Counted from the stretch's first letter, positions 1 through 11,158 are shown. The stretch is 64,000 nt of DNA from Isochrysis galbana (GCA_018136815.1 CM030931.1:4904148-4968147), one strand, 5' to 3'. Made by a program: numbers and translations. The notes: a model not told the origin generated them from the sequence alone.

Positions 1-195
1 GAGCTGGCCTCTAGGAGCCTCCAGGGGTCGCCAGGGGCAGCTGCAGGCCTGCCGAAGGCGCGCCATCGCGCGTGCCTGCAGGAGAGGGGAGAGAGAGCGC
101 GGAGAATGGGGTGGGCGGAGCGAGAGCTCCGCTCACCGGAAAATAGGTAAGTCCCGCACCTGTTTACAGGATAAGGATAAGTCGGGGCTGAGCTC
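1..195. repeat. Dispersed GC-rich repeat, partial copy of the 19.6-kb unit
   Basis: This stretch is nearly the same as 19645-19842, sharing the run of CCAGGGGTCGCCAGGGG, the GGAGAGGGGAGAGAGAGCGC block and the CCGGAAAATAGGTAAGTCCC block. It therefore belongs to the family that forms the large palindrome near 19 kb. It has no open frame of interest. The copy is cut by the window edge on the left. Confidence 0.8.
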
Positions 196-350
196 TACGG
201 CCGCGTCAGCTGCCGGCTCGATCGAACGGCCCTCTGCCTACGAGCCAGTAGTCATCGCGTGTTCGACAACAGCAGGATGCGCGGCGCGCCGCGCCGCGGT
301 CTCATCCTCAAGCCACAGGGGGCCGCGCTGCGGCCTCTCTGCGATAGGGC
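196..350 (+). repeat. Fragment of the gag-like ORF plus a dispersed repeat
   Basis: Bases 198-268 match 3123-3192, which lies inside the gag-like ORF at 3042-3611, so this is a short displaced piece of that retroelement. It runs straight into a segment (about 268-345) that matches 59548-59615, sharing the phrase CCTCAAGCCACAGGGGG. The join shows an old insertion or recombination. No intact gene is present. Confidence 0.6.
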
Positions 351-589
351 GGCGACGGCGATTGGCGTGGCTGCTAGTAGTTTTGCCGTTTTGGGGTTAC
401 GCGTTACGCTTCGTTGTTGGGGCTCCCGGGGGAGTTTGGGGCCCGAAGGGCATACATAGAATATGTGCTAGATGGGTGTTTTCAAACTGTTTTCCGGGGT
501 TTCTACCGCTTTACTTTGGTGTATTTCCTCAATCCTGACTTTTTCATTTTTACACCCTTAGAAGTTAAAAAGTGTTTGGCCCACATAGC

Positions 590-735
590 CACACACCTTC
601 TTCGACCTTCTACTTCTACACCTCATGAGAGCATATCTAGATGAAACAGGAGAACCGGGACTACTCTTAGCCCTGGACTGGGAAACAGACATTCGACAGG
701 GTCAGCTGGGAGTTCTACCACCTCGCCCTCCAGCT
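590..735 (+). pseudogene. LINE reverse transcriptase fragment
   Basis: The translated stretch around 625-690 reads AYLDETGEPG and then LALDWE, which parallels the longer LINE reverse transcriptase remnant at 40500-40575 (AYLEETG and LALDWEKAFDRV). At the DNA level the two share GCATATCTAGA and later ATTC/TTCT-CACCTCGCC. The catalytic LDWEKAFD block is broken here (LDWETDIR), so this is a short dead piece of the family found many times in this window. Confidence 0.6.
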
Positions 736-739
736 CCTT

Positions 740-1060
740 ATCCTCTAGCCTCTAGCCTTGTTCTTTGCCCTCTCTTGCTATTTGATTTCAAATTATTTGA
801 TATTTGAGCTGTGACACGTGACACCCTCCACCACGTGCCCCTTAACCCAGCTCCTGCCGCCTCCCTGTGTCGCAGGATTGCGGAGACTTGCCAGGTCAGG
901 TTGTCCCTGGCCACGGATTGGTAGCTGGCCTAGGATTGTAATGCTGGCCGTCACGACATCGTAGTATGTGCCTTTGCAACGGGCCTTTGTATGTGGTGTA
1001 CTCACTACGCTCTATGCTACACGATTTCCGTTCCGCACTTATGGTAACCAATGATGGCAA
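740..1060. other. Intergenic stretch, no gene seen
   Basis: Between the LINE scrap and the 3-prime end of the KDEL gene I see no conserved reading frame on either strand. The segment may hold the 3-prime UTR and terminator of the minus-strand KDEL gene, but no poly(A) signal stands out clearly. Confidence 0.5.
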
Positions 1061-1067
1061 AATTGAA

Positions 1068-1544
1068 TCACAACTCATCTTTGCCTGTATCTCTCAAGAT
1101 CGACTCTCCGACTGTGAAGCCCTCTGGAGCCGTCCCAGAGCCGTCCCATGCTGTCACAGCCCTACACCATGCCTCAACTGCATCTCGTGTGGGCGGCCCC
1201 ACATACTCCAGGATCCGAAGGTGTGGCGGCGCGTTACGGAAGAAAGCCCGGAGCGCGGGCGGATCCCCAGGCTCAATCCTCCACTTCTCGAAACCAGGCT
1301 TCGAGACATCGACGCGTCCATACCCAAGCTGCGGCACGGCCTCTGCGATCTCATCAAGTGTGGGAGAAAATGCCTCAGCCTTAACACAGCCAGCCTCGTG
1401 CATGAGCAACACAACCTTGTCGTTCAGCATAACAAGCTCACGCATGGTGGCGGGATCCAGCTTTCTTAGCGCGTTGGCGGGTGTGCACAGCACCAGGTAC
1501 CATAGACAGAAGGCCAAGCGCAAGCGCAGGTTGCCCGACGCCAT
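1068..1544 (-). CDS. ER-retained thioredoxin-fold protein with KDEL tail and no CXXC
   Basis: A single-exon ORF of 158 residues. The N-terminus (about residues 1-25, MASGNLRLRLAFCLWYLVLC and then TPANA) is a typical signal peptide, and the last four residues are KDEL, checked on the DNA as AAA-GAT-GAG-TTG-TGA in reverse complement. The middle is thioredoxin-like: a beta strand VVLLMHEAGC, a helix rich in A/E, a strand YGRVDV and a later LRILEYVG strand. Where a protein disulfide isomerase would have WCGHC, this protein has GCVKA: the first Cys (residue 53) is kept and the second is Ala. It should reach the ER lumen and be retrieved by the KDEL receptor, but could act only as a monothiol or as a non-catalytic chaperone. 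Its neighbours are repeats. Family assignment is by fold pattern, so moderate; ER targeting is strong. Confidence 0.8.
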   Translation of the reverse strand: MASGNLRLRLAFCLWYLVLCTPANALRKLDPATMRELVMLNDKVVLLMHEAGCVKAEAFSPTLDEIAEAVPQLGYGRVDVSKPGFEKWRIEPGDPPALRAFFRNAPPHLRILEYVGPPTRDAVEAWCRAVTAWDGSGTAPEGFTVGESILRDTGKDEL

Positions 1545-1549
1545 CGGCC

Positions 1550-2225
1550 TCGCAAGGCTCGGGTGCGCCGCTGTCGGTGCGCTCTTACATGAAAAACAGG
1601 TCGTTCAGGTGAATTTTGTAGTACGCTACAAGTGGAAGCCCGCGATTACAAAAAACCCGGAGGTGAATTTTGTAGTACACTTCGCTACAAGTACAAGTCC
1701 GTGATTAAAAAATCGTGGGGTCGGTTTTGGGCCGATTTGATGTGTCGTTTTCGGTTCGGGGGGGGGAGGGGGTCGGTATCTTCAAGGGGTGGTTATTTGT
1801 TTTAGGGGAGGTCGGAGGTCGTGCGCAGAGCGCAGAGCGCGCGATGCGCTTTGGGCGGTTCGGGGGGGGGTCGGTTGGGCCTGGCCAATTATTGCCAAAC
1901 TTGTTTGCAAGTTTGGGTCAGTTTTGGGGCCTACTGCAAGATCTGCAAGTCCGTGCAAGTTTGGGCGGGAGGCGGGACGCAAAAACAAAACCCGGCCCTA
2001 GCGCTAGCGCGCCCCGTGGGCCTTGGCCTTATGGGCCTTGGGGGCTTGGGGGGGGGAGGGGGGAGGGGGAGGGGGGAGGCACAGTTATACTCGTATGTAC
2101 ATGTACCTGTACTCAACTCGTGACCGAGTGGGCCCGCACGACAAAAGCAAAAACTCAAAAGGCCTGCCCGGACCCCACACTCACACTCTCACACTCCGAA
2201 CCAGGCCTTAGGCCTCTTAGGCCTT
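1550..2225. other. Intergenic, with a local tandem-like repeat
   Basis: This begins with two related copies of about 70 bases (around 1607-1640 and 1660-1703) that share GGTGAATTTTGTAGTACnC, then becomes G-rich. The track-length open frames here are low-complexity and differ on all frames. The start region of the KDEL gene (promoter side) lies at 1545-1700. I see no further gene. Confidence 0.4.
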
Positions 2226-2830
2226 AGTTAGGTGGTAGTGTACCAAGGCCGGACCACGGAAACCGAAGAAAAGGGAAAGAAGAAAGAAGAAAAAAGGGGG
2301 GCAGGGAAAGAGGTGGAGGGAGGGAAGATAAGGGCGGTGTCAGAAGCAAGGAGAAGTCCCGTAACTAGTAGGTGTGTAGCCCAGAATCTTCAGATGTTTT
2401 TTTGTACCCAACGATCCGTTTCTCTCTCGAGTGCCGAGGCTGAGTATTTTGGCGCGATGCTTACCGCCAAAGATCTCATCTTTATTCGGGACCTCATCAC
2501 GGCATCACGGATCTATCTCGGCATTCTTCTTAATGGCTCTTCGATCGTTTACTCGGATTCCTGTCGTATTCCCTACGATGACAGACTTTTACTTCTAACC
2601 TGTGGGTTATTTTAAGCCTCAAGGTCTCGTCGATTGGTATACCGCCTCTTCTCTTACTTTCTCTCGATGTCATCAAATGTTCCATGACTGTCTTTTGTCT
2701 TCTCTCCGTGTATCGGTTGTAGCTCCCCAGCGAGGTTTGCCCTCGTTGTGCCGACCCCTCTGTCGCATGTCCGCGCGTTGCTCAGTTACCCTGGTGCCGA
2801 CGCCTTGCCATCCGTCCAGGTGTGGTTAGT
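2225..2830 (+). pseudogene. Ty1/copia retrotransposon remnant (RNase H end)
   Basis: The frame at about 2390-2530 reads QRSVSLSSAEAEYFGAML, the classic copia RNase H motif (S-x-AEAEY), followed by IYLG and SIVYSDS in place of the usual C/SDNxSAI block. Downstream codons (to 2829) run on with frameshifts into SLTFSRCHQMFHD, which resembles the poorly conserved C-terminus. The first 180 bases are shared with 57370-57560 (GTACCAnGGCCGnACC and GTGTGTAGCCC), so that upstream piece is itself repeated. No catalytic reverse transcriptase or integrase remains. Confidence 0.7.
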
Positions 2831-3041
2831 TTTCGCCCTGTTTGGTTTAGTTTGTGTGGTTCTGTACCCTCAGCTTTTTGAGTCCTGGTGTTGTAGTCTC
2901 CCGTGTCTACCTCGGACCTAAGAAGCTCTCATTCTCATTCTCTCTCTTCCACTAGCTCGCTAGCTAGCCTCGTCCCTACTCTCCGACGCCACGCGTTGCA
3001 GTCCTCCGACCTTCAGTCTACCTCATCGCTCGTAGCGCTCG

Positions 3042-3611
3042 ATGGCAGACACTGTCAAACCCGATTCTTACTATGACCTTTCAGACATCTTCCCGCAAGC
3101 AGCAATCAACGATCCTTCCACGACCGCGTCAGCTGCCGGCTCGATCGAACGGCCCTCTGCCTATGAGCCAGTAGTCATCGCGTGTTCGACAAGCACAAAT
3201 TCCGCCTTGGCGCCTACGACCGCGCCCCCTCACAGTCCCGCTCCCCCTCAGTCCATGGGAGCAGCGGGAACCTCTTTTGGCCCACAAGGGGTCCACTTGG
3301 TCGGAGCCGGCGGCTCCTCCGAGCCTCCGCAAGACCCTTCGAACATAGCGGTGCCCTCCACCGCTCCATCAGACGAGTCGCTGCTCGTAGATCCATTCCG
3401 CGAGCGAGCCGAGCTCACCTTCCTCGGGACCTCGGGCTACCCAAAGCTCGACCCCCATGCCCACCCGCTCGAAGACAGCGCTTGGGAACACGTGAGCGAG
3501 GCTAGTTCTAAACAGAAGGCATCAATTGCGGACGTCGTGAATTCGGTCGCCGAGGAATCGAGAAGTCAACGAAGCAAATGGCGGCGGCCTCGCCTGTTGC
3601 CTATTCCCTAA
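3042..3611 (+). pseudogene. Gag-like ORF of an LTR retrotransposon
   Basis: A 189-residue ORF starting MADTVKPDSYYDLSDIFPQ, rich in Ser, Pro, Ala and Thr and without a zinc knuckle. It follows the copia RNase H remnant by about 200 bases, the distance expected if a copia LTR (about 2830-3040) separates the 3-prime end of one element from the 5-prime end of the next. A 70-base part recurs at 198-268. I infer an N-terminal gag piece; a host gene is less likely. The C-terminus ends in a basic RSQRSKWRRPRLL run. Confidence 0.45.
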
Positions 3612-4306
3612 CGGCGGTTGCGGCCAAGGACGACGAGACGACGAAAGTAGGCGCGGTGGGCGTCGGGAGTCGGGAATCTCCGGCTCGCCCTCGCACCGTC
3701 GTCTGAGCCGCCGCCGACGCTCACTGTCGCGTCTTTTGCAAATCACGAAAGCAACCTGGAAACAGACCCCGACACTAGCGAAGCTTCGAAAACACAAGAC
3801 GAAGAGACTACTAGCGTTCCGTTACGGACGGCTTCTGTTTATTTAGTCCAAACACCCGTCAACTACACTACCCCCCCCCAAAAAAGTGAACGCGGGTATT
3901 TTTATACCACCTACTTGTAATCACCTTTTCGCTTTGTGTTTCGCCTGGCTTGTGTTCACCTCTCGCGGAGGTCGGGAGTGAGTGAGTGCGTTTCGCGTTC
4001 GCGTTCGACGAATATTCATCTATTTGTGCGGTTCAATCCATTTACCCCCGAGATCGGTTGTGTGCGCGGTCGTGGATGGATTGCTCGTCCGGTAGAAGGT
4101 GTCTCCCTGTGTGGTGTGTCTAGAGTCGAGTAGGAGTAAGACTCTAGAGTTCCTCCCACTCCTACGAGTACGCGTGCTACGTGCTAGCCAACGAGGGAGG
4201 CTCTCTTCTCCTACACAGATATAACTCTCAATCAAGGCGAGCGAGAAGAGGGGAGGCATTCATTCGAGGGAGAGAAGGAGAAAAGTATTCATTTTAGGGA
4301 GCAGGA

Positions 4307-4356
<50 letters not shown>

Positions 4357-4382
4357 TGGCCCATCCCCACCCGTCTCTCTCG
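3612..4382. other. Upstream region of the MLO-type gene, with GC/GA microsatellite
   Basis: No gene is seen. The stretch holds the promoter side of the MLO-type gene, a C-run and A-run near 3872-3884, and a simple repeat at 4306-4351 that changes from (GC)n to (GA)n about 30 bases before the start codon. The (GA)n tract would be in the 5-prime UTR. Confidence 0.5.
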
Positions 4383-7300
4383 ATGGAGACGAGCGGCCCT
4401 CGCTCATTCGGCCACAACTCGCCCAGCCACAACTCGCAGAGGGCGCTCGTGAGCGCCTCGCACATCGACCCGGATGAGCTGCTCAACAGGCAGGTGCGTG
4501 TGTGAGGCGGGCCGCGCGCGAGAAGACGGCGCCCATAGGCGTGGCTTGCTCTGATCGCACGCCTCTCTCCAGAGCAGCGTGCGCGAGCTTGCCCTTGCGC
4601 AGGCAGACTGTTGAGCCTCGTGACAGCTTTCTTGATGACATCGTGCCCGAGCCCCATTTTGTCCTATCCCCTCACTGCATGCTGTGCCTGGTGCAGCTCA
4701 ACGATCGGTTGCTGGCGCAGCTCGACATCGACCGGCGTCGCCGCTATGCCGCATCGTCACCCATGCCCAAAATATACAACTGGTGGATGCGCCGTTTAAT
4801 CATGACGCTCATCCTTACAGCTTTCCTTCCTGTCGTCTGCTGGTGGCTCAAGGAGTTCGAGAAGGCGCATTCTCACCATGCCCACGACGACCATGGCGAA
4901 GGGCATGGAAATCACGGCGGTGCTCACGATGACGGGCATGGTGGCCATGACCTTGCCGCGCATGGCCACTCGGACCACGCTGAGGTTGATCATCTGTCTA
5001 CCGCTACACACCATCGTTTGCTCAGTGAGCATAACGGGGAAGTACGTGGTTGTGTCGATGATCCGGAATGGCTGTCCCCGGACAGCAAATACCACTGCTC
5101 AGACTATGAGAGTAAGTAGCGCGCGGCTCCATCAACACGGGGAGGGCTGCACCTCTGACTCCACATTTTCTCTGCAGGGTTTAATTTTCGGCTGGCTTAC
5201 AACTTCCCTTTGTGGTCCGCTTAGGCTTTTTTACTCAGTACGACTGTGATAAGGACGCCTTCGCCAACGAACTCAACGCCCACTGCCCCCGTGCATGCGG
5301 ACATTGTGACCATTGGTTGGAGAAGGGTGCCAATGCGGCCGTAGCCTCTGCGCAGAAGGTGGTCCATCATGCCGAGGAGGCGGCTGGACGCGTGAAATCG
5401 CATGCGCTCCGCTTCGTTGAGGCACAGGTGACCATTAAAAATGAGACGACAAGAAAATGGAATTGACAGCCGTTGGCTATGGTCGAAGAGCCTCGCTCCA
5501 CCCTCTTCTTGATGGAAGAAGGCCGGACCCTACGCAACGCCCCATGACGTTGCCCGCTTCCGCTCACGCCCCCCCTCCCCTCCCGCCACCCAACTTTCAA
5601 TGGCGCCATCAGGCACAGCTGTGCATCATCTTCGTGCTCGTTGTGGTGACTCTCATCTTCGAATGGACTAAGGAGTATATTGAGGAGCGCTTCCACTCAT
5701 ATCGGCCTGTGCTTGAACGCATCTGGGGTGAGCTCACAGTGCTCGGCTTCCTGGCGCTGTGCACGTTCGTGATGATTCAGTCCGAGGTGCTCCAATACTT
5801 CTCAAAGATGGCATTTGGCGACGAGGAGCACATGGTGTGCGGTTCCCCTTCCTTTCCCTTAAACGCGCTTGGACACCAGCAGGGGTTCGCCGGCACTGAC
5901 CGCGTGCTACCTTTTTCTATATAAGGTGCACATGTTTGAAAAGATTCACTTCGCGCTCTTCTTTGTGCTCGTCATTTTCCTGATGTGGGCACTTTGGATC
6001 CTTTGGTGTGCAGTCAAGCGTGAGGAGATCCTCGACGCATACGAAACCCAAATCATCTTCTATGGCCGCCTTGCGCGCTCGAAGGATTCAATTGCCCGCG
6101 ATGCTGCAAAGGTTCGCTCGGTCCTGACCACGCGCTTCGCTCCAGGCCCTCGGCATGTTCGGGCGTGGGGTCAAGCCAGAAGATTCCTGCCGAGGCCCCA
6201 TGCCACCCAGCCTGCACGCAGATTCTCCCTTAGGACCAGCGTCTCCTCTCCATGACTCCGCGCCTGACACACACACACGTCCTATCCTCCACACACATAC
6301 GTCCTATCCTCCGTTGCCGCCCTCTCTGCGCTTCGCCTCGCAGGCCACCGTCGCGCCATCAATCGTCGATGACTTTGGCTATCTTGTTTGTCAAGAGGAG
6401 TTGAAAAATGCTGCGGAGCAGCTCGCGCTGCAGACTGGCGCAACTGCTGCCGACGTTTGGCCGCGCCAAGAGCCGCAGCCCTTCGAGGGCCGTGCCAGCA
6501 GGTCTGCAAAGTACGTCAAGCTGGAAGAGGGCAAGCTTAAGCGCATGCCCATGGAGGAGAGCATCCCACCGAAGCCGGTTGAGGCACCCCCTCAGCCGAC
6601 GGGCCCCGAGCGGCTCCGCCGCCCCTCACCCGGTGCATGGTTGCGCTGCCATTGGCTGCTCACCGAGGCAAAGCAACGGGCTCGCTTTCAAATGCTCCGC
6701 CACCGCTTCCTCATCGCTGACGGAATTCCTAGTGGTGGCAAAGGCGCACGTGAAATCTTGCCAGGAGACTTTCAGTTCTCGAACTATCAGCAGGAGTGCG
6801 CGACATCCTTCATGGAACACACTCTGCACTTGGGGACTTCCACCTGGCTCATATCCTTGCTTGTCATGGTAAGCAGCCGACTTCGAGTTCCGATCAAGCC
6901 ACTCTAGACTTTATTAGTGAGCACAATCAGGCTACACAATCCTCGGGCATCCTAGCGTGACGCAGCACCTCGAGCCCCCTCGCTCCTCGACCCAAGCTTA
7001 CAAACACACCATAGCCTCACACCACGCTGGCCTTGCACCCCGTAGGCCATCATCATTGAAGGTGCTGAGGAGCTCAGCCCTTATCAAGTCGTCGGGGAGC
7101 CGTTGAGTCTCTGGCTCTTCATTCTGCTAGGCTGGGGCGTACTCTTGGTTGCCATGTTCGTTGAGGACCACTACCAGCACATCCTCGAGATGCTCCTCCC
7201 CGTCGGCCCCATCAAGTACCACCGTTCTCATCAAGAGCTCATTGATGCAATCGCGGAACGCGGTGTTCTTGCCAGGTTCAGATCCAAGAGGTTTCCGTCG

Positions 7301-9094
7301 GTGCGTGCGTTGCCGTACCAGCTACCACATGCTAGCCACACACAGATCTTCGCAGCGTGGCCTTCTCAGCCGAGCCACCGCACACCAGTCATCTTGCTGT
7401 GACGGTGCGCCTGTGCCCACCAAGCATCCGTATGCACGCCATCAGGACCACCAGGGCCTCACAGAAGAGCGTGAGCTGCCAAGCATCAGGGAGATCAATG
7501 AGAGCAATGTGGTCCAGACCCTTGCTCCTGGCGATTGGAAGATCCAGCCCGTCAAGAAAGGCGTGGGCAAGCAACTGGCGTTGTTTCGCCTCAAGATGGC
7601 GGCCCATGGCCACGGCGGTGGGCAAATCCACGGCAGTGCGCATGGCGGTGGGCATGGCCACGGCAAAGCACACGTTCAGGGCAAGCATGGTGGCGATGAC
7701 CACAGCGGCGCCGAGCAGCGCCATGCTGCAGTACACGCTGCGCAACTCTTCGTCCAGGCAATGCTGCTGTTTTCGGCCCTCTACTTGACGATCATCGTCG
7801 TATTCGTGCCACCATCCACCGAAAACGCCGTCTTCGGCTTTCAATTGCCAGTGTGGTGGGACCCCCATGTTGCGCTCGGTGTGCTTCCCGTCTTGACCCT
7901 CATGATCATGGTGGTACCGGATGCGCTTGCACCGATGATCTATGCCCTATCCGTGGAGGTGAGGGGTTCTCCTTGCTCTAAGGCGTAGCAGCGCTAGAGG
8001 CGGCCACGAGCATCGTGTTGCCCAGGATGGACTGGGTATGCGCACGCCCGACGCAAGCAAGCATTGCTTGGCCCATGGCGCTCTCCTCATTTCGGTGCAG
8101 GAGTTCCGAGATGCCGCCTCGACGAAGAAGGTCACCCAGCAGATGAAGCTCGCGCAATTTGCCCAGGCTGCCAAGCTAATGCAGGGGATGCGCTCGCGCC
8201 ATCGAGCGGTGAAGAAGCGCGAGGCAGCCGCTGGCGGCGGCGAGAAGCAATCGGCCAGCTATCTCTCACAGAAGCCGGTAATCGATGAGCACCCCTCATC
8301 ACTTGCCAAGGCGATGCGTACAATACTCCTTTCGCATCGATCCCACTCCTAAGCGAATCTTGCCCGTTGATAGGAGGACTTCGTACGCTCTCTTCCGGAA
8401 GAGAAGCGCAAACGCGGGCTTGAGCTCAAACAGATCTTCGAGGCTTTCGAGGGTGGGCCGCATGGTAAGGCTGACGGGCTGCTCGACCTAGATGAGCTTG
8501 GCGAGCTCATGAAGTCTCTCGGTACTCAGCTGACGCAAGCGGAGCTGCAACAACTTATCGAAGAGCTCGACGTCAATGGAGATGGGCAGGTGAGCGTAAG
8601 AATCCAGTAAACACCTCATGCAATGCGCCAAGATCATGGCTCAGCTACTCCGTGACGATATCCCTGGGCTGCAATTGGAGAGGAGGCTGACGTGGTCGCC
8701 TGCGCCAACAAGCGCCTTCAAGACCATCAATTTCCAACGTGGATCTCGTATGTTCATTGCGTCCTGCATGTTCGCGCTCATCCTTCAATGAATCCTCACC
8801 TATTCTTTATGTGCATAGGTCTCTTTCGTAGAATTTGCATCGCACATGCTCGACGAGGATGCAGACGAGTCCGCTGAGGAGGTTGCTGAGGCCATTTTCG
8901 ATATGATGGACACAGATGGCTCGGGCAACCTGACCATGCACGAAATCAAGTCGGCATTCGAAAATTTGCACACTGGCCTGACTGACGACGACGTTGCTGA
9001 AATTGTCTCGCGGATGGACGCCGATGATTCGGGTGAGGTTGATCGCGAGGAATTTGTAAAGCTCATCACCCAAATTCTCGAGGGCAATCTTTGA
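4383..9094 (+). CDS. MLO-family membrane protein fused to a calmodulin-like EF-hand module
   Basis: Eleven exons, all joined by GT-AG introns with consistent phase: 4383-4493, 4697-5111, 5225-5427, 5613-5834, 5926-6111, 6344-6868, 7046-7300, about 7425-7958, 8101-8277, 8374-8589, 8819-9094 (exons 4 and 8 have an alternative acceptor a few codons away). The product is about 1039 residues. Order: short N-terminus; helix 1 (LIMTLILTAFLPVVCWWL); a His-rich stretch (HSHHAHDDHGEGHGN) and a six-Cys ShKT-like module ending CPRACGHC in the first outer loop; then MLO core helices including IWGELTVLGFLALC and IHFALFFVLVIFLMW; a long inner loop; the GWGVLLVAMFVEDHYQHI segment; a second His-rich loop; and the last helices. 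A basic amphipathic stretch (KLAQFAQAAKLMQGMRSRH) sits where MLO proteins bind calmodulin. The C-terminus has one degenerate and three canonical EF-hands (DVNGDGQVSF, DTDGSGNLTM, DADDSGEVDR). Plant MLOs are calcium-linked plasma-membrane proteins; a built-in sensor is the notable feature. Confidence 0.85.
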
Positions 9095-9955
9095 AGCCTC
9101 GACAAAGGTGGAGAACCATTTGGCTTTGCAACTACGAGCATCTACTGCACGAGATTCAACTTGATGATCGACCAACTCGGCCGTGATACCGCCCGGCGAA
9201 GTTGCGGTTGCCCTTCTACGTTGATCTCTTGGCCGCCGGCCAAAGACGTCGAATCTTGGCCATCGATTCCTCTGGACGCGACCCATCGTCTCCTTTGGAC
9301 GTGATGGCGGTTAGCTTTTCATGATCGGGCACCAACGGATGGAGGTGGGTAGGGAGCGAAAGTGGGCGGGGCGATTTTCGTGGTTGACAATACGTGGAGG
9401 GTTTGTCACCTGAGTGCGCCTACTAAACGCGCGAGAATCCGGAGGGGAGATAGCCGACGGCGTATGCTTCTCGGCGGCGACATAGGTTCTCTTGCGTCAT
9501 CTATCAGCTCCGGCATTGGTCAGGGCTACCACGAACCACGAACAACATGCACTTGGAGTGGCGTCTGCAACGTGTGAGTAGACGAAGCGTGCGCCTCTTC
9601 CCAATCCCGAATGACCACGATTGAAGATTGAGAAGGAGATATAGAAGAGCCGGCCCAAATGCAATTTCCCTTGTGGCCCTAAGCCATTGAAATGGACAAC
9701 ATGAGAAGAGCCCCAAGTCAATTCGGACAATACGACGGTGAGGAGTATGATGAGGCATACGTCAAGGCAACCAAGTACGCATACACCGTAAATGCGTCTT
9801 CCGGAAGGGAAAGTAAGAACGACTTCAGCTTGTGCTAAGTACAAGGCTGCTCACGCGTGCTTAGTGCTGCACTTCATGGCTCGTCTGAAGAAGGAGCAAA
9901 CTTGCAAACTCGCTCCTGCTTTCCCATTTTCCATTTTTTGGTAGGCACAACGTGT
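9095..9955. other. Intergenic, no gene seen
   Basis: This follows the stop codon of the MLO-type gene. Small open frames exist on both strands, but none shows a recognisable motif and they overlap each other. The first part will be the 3-prime UTR; nothing else can be supported. Confidence 0.5.
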
Positions 9956-10330
9956 GTATACTCTTTGCAAAGAAAAGCCTTTTAACATTCTCACCTCAGA
10001 CGGGGCCCGTTCCCCTATCTCCTCCCCCCCCCCAACCTGCCTTGCGGCGACTCCAACTAAGTTTATACTTAGTTCGCCCATGGGGGGGCACGAGCCCCCC
10101 TCTCTCTCCACTCCTCCAAGTCGCGTTCCGTCAAAAGAGGGCCAGGTTATTTGTTTTCTTTTTGGTCTATACACTTACAAGGCTCAATATTATTATTGTC
10201 AGGTTATTTGTTTTCTTTTTTGGTCTATTATTACAGTTACAAAGCTCAATATTATTATCGTCAGGTTATTTGTTTTCTTTTTGGTCTATTATTACAATCA
10301 CGAAGCTGTCGCATTCGCGAATCGACACTC
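9956..10330. repeat. Dispersed repeat block with LINE-type hairpin and AT-rich triplicate
   Basis: Bases 10057-10076 form a hairpin (stem AACTAAG / CTTAGTT, loop TTTATA) followed at once by CGCCCATGGGGGGGCACGAG, as in the LINE 5-prime ends. Next comes CGCGTTCCGTCAAAAGAGG (10122-10140), then three tandem copies of GGTTATTTGTTTTCTTTTT plus ATTATTAT-type spacer (10144, 10202, 10265). The same CGCGTTCCGTC block and AT-rich unit occur inverted at 43263-43345 and at 63750-63925, so this is a mobile repeat end rather than a gene. Confidence 0.7.
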
Positions 10331-10895
10331 GTTAGGCTTCGCTCTTCTCTTCGTCGTTCGGTATTTATCGTTATAATTCTCTGCTTTCTCTCGTTCTCGG
10401 TCAAAAGCTTCGCTTGGATGCATGGGATCGGGGGTTGTGGAGCGCTCTCTCTCTTTCTCTCGAAAAAGAAGGGAAGTTTCCCCACCTTTCTTCCTCCCAG
10501 GCGCCTCGCAGATAGGTTTAATTTGCTATCTCCCCTGCGGTTCTTTATCTGCTTCTGGGGGCAATCAGGTTTAATTTGCGACCTCTTCGCATCTCCCCCT
10601 TAGGCACATCGCACTCCTTTCGTCTTATTTGGTAGGTCTCTTGGAATCCTGCGTAGCAAGATTGCCCCTCGATTCCGTTATGGTGCGATTCCCGTGCCAG
10701 ACAAGATCGCCGACAGATCGCCCTTTGATCGTCGTCCGTTGTTGTCTGATCGGAGTGTTTGGGTTTGATTTCAGTCGAGTTATGTGAGAAAGTCGTGGGG
10801 CGAGAGTCGGGGTGTTTTCCTGGGTGTCGTTGTCCGTCGTCCTGTCGTCAGTCGTCATCCGTCGTCGCTCTCGCTCTCGTCGCTCTCGCTCTCGT
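10331..10895. other. Intergenic stretch left of the gypsy fragment
   Basis: No conserved frame on either strand. The last 40 bases are a (TCGCTC)n-like simple repeat that abuts the first 263-bp repeat of the gypsy fragment. Confidence 0.4.
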
Positions 10896-11158
10896 AACAC
10901 TCAGACCCTACAGCCTCGCCTCTCCTCGCCAGCCCCTGCCATCACAGCCCTCCTCACACTCGCCCTCGCCTCTCGCTACTCGCTCGATGTCGCTCTCGCC
11001 GCCGTCCTCGCCCTCGCTCAAGCCCGCCTGCCCGCCTTCCTCTGCTGACGGGCTTCAGCCCGTCAGCACCTCCGAAGTGGTCTCCCTCTCCGCGCCTGCC
11101 GCCGGCTTCGCCCCTTCCTCATTGCCCTCAGGCCCTATGGGCCATCACAATTCGTCAG
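10896..11158 (+). repeat. 263-bp direct repeat, left copy
   Basis: This segment is identical, base for base by eye, to 12788-13050. It begins AACACTCAGACCC and ends AATTCGTCAG. It flanks a gypsy protease/reverse-transcriptase fragment but lacks TG...CA ends, and no target duplication is visible around the pair, so I do not call it an LTR. It could be a duplicated piece of the upstream gag region or a scar of template switching. Confidence 0.85.

Noticed and set aside
8590..8818. Codons inside the last MLO intron that look like an extra exon
   Set aside because: Removing the whole segment restores a perfect EF-hand loop across the junction, so it is an intron.
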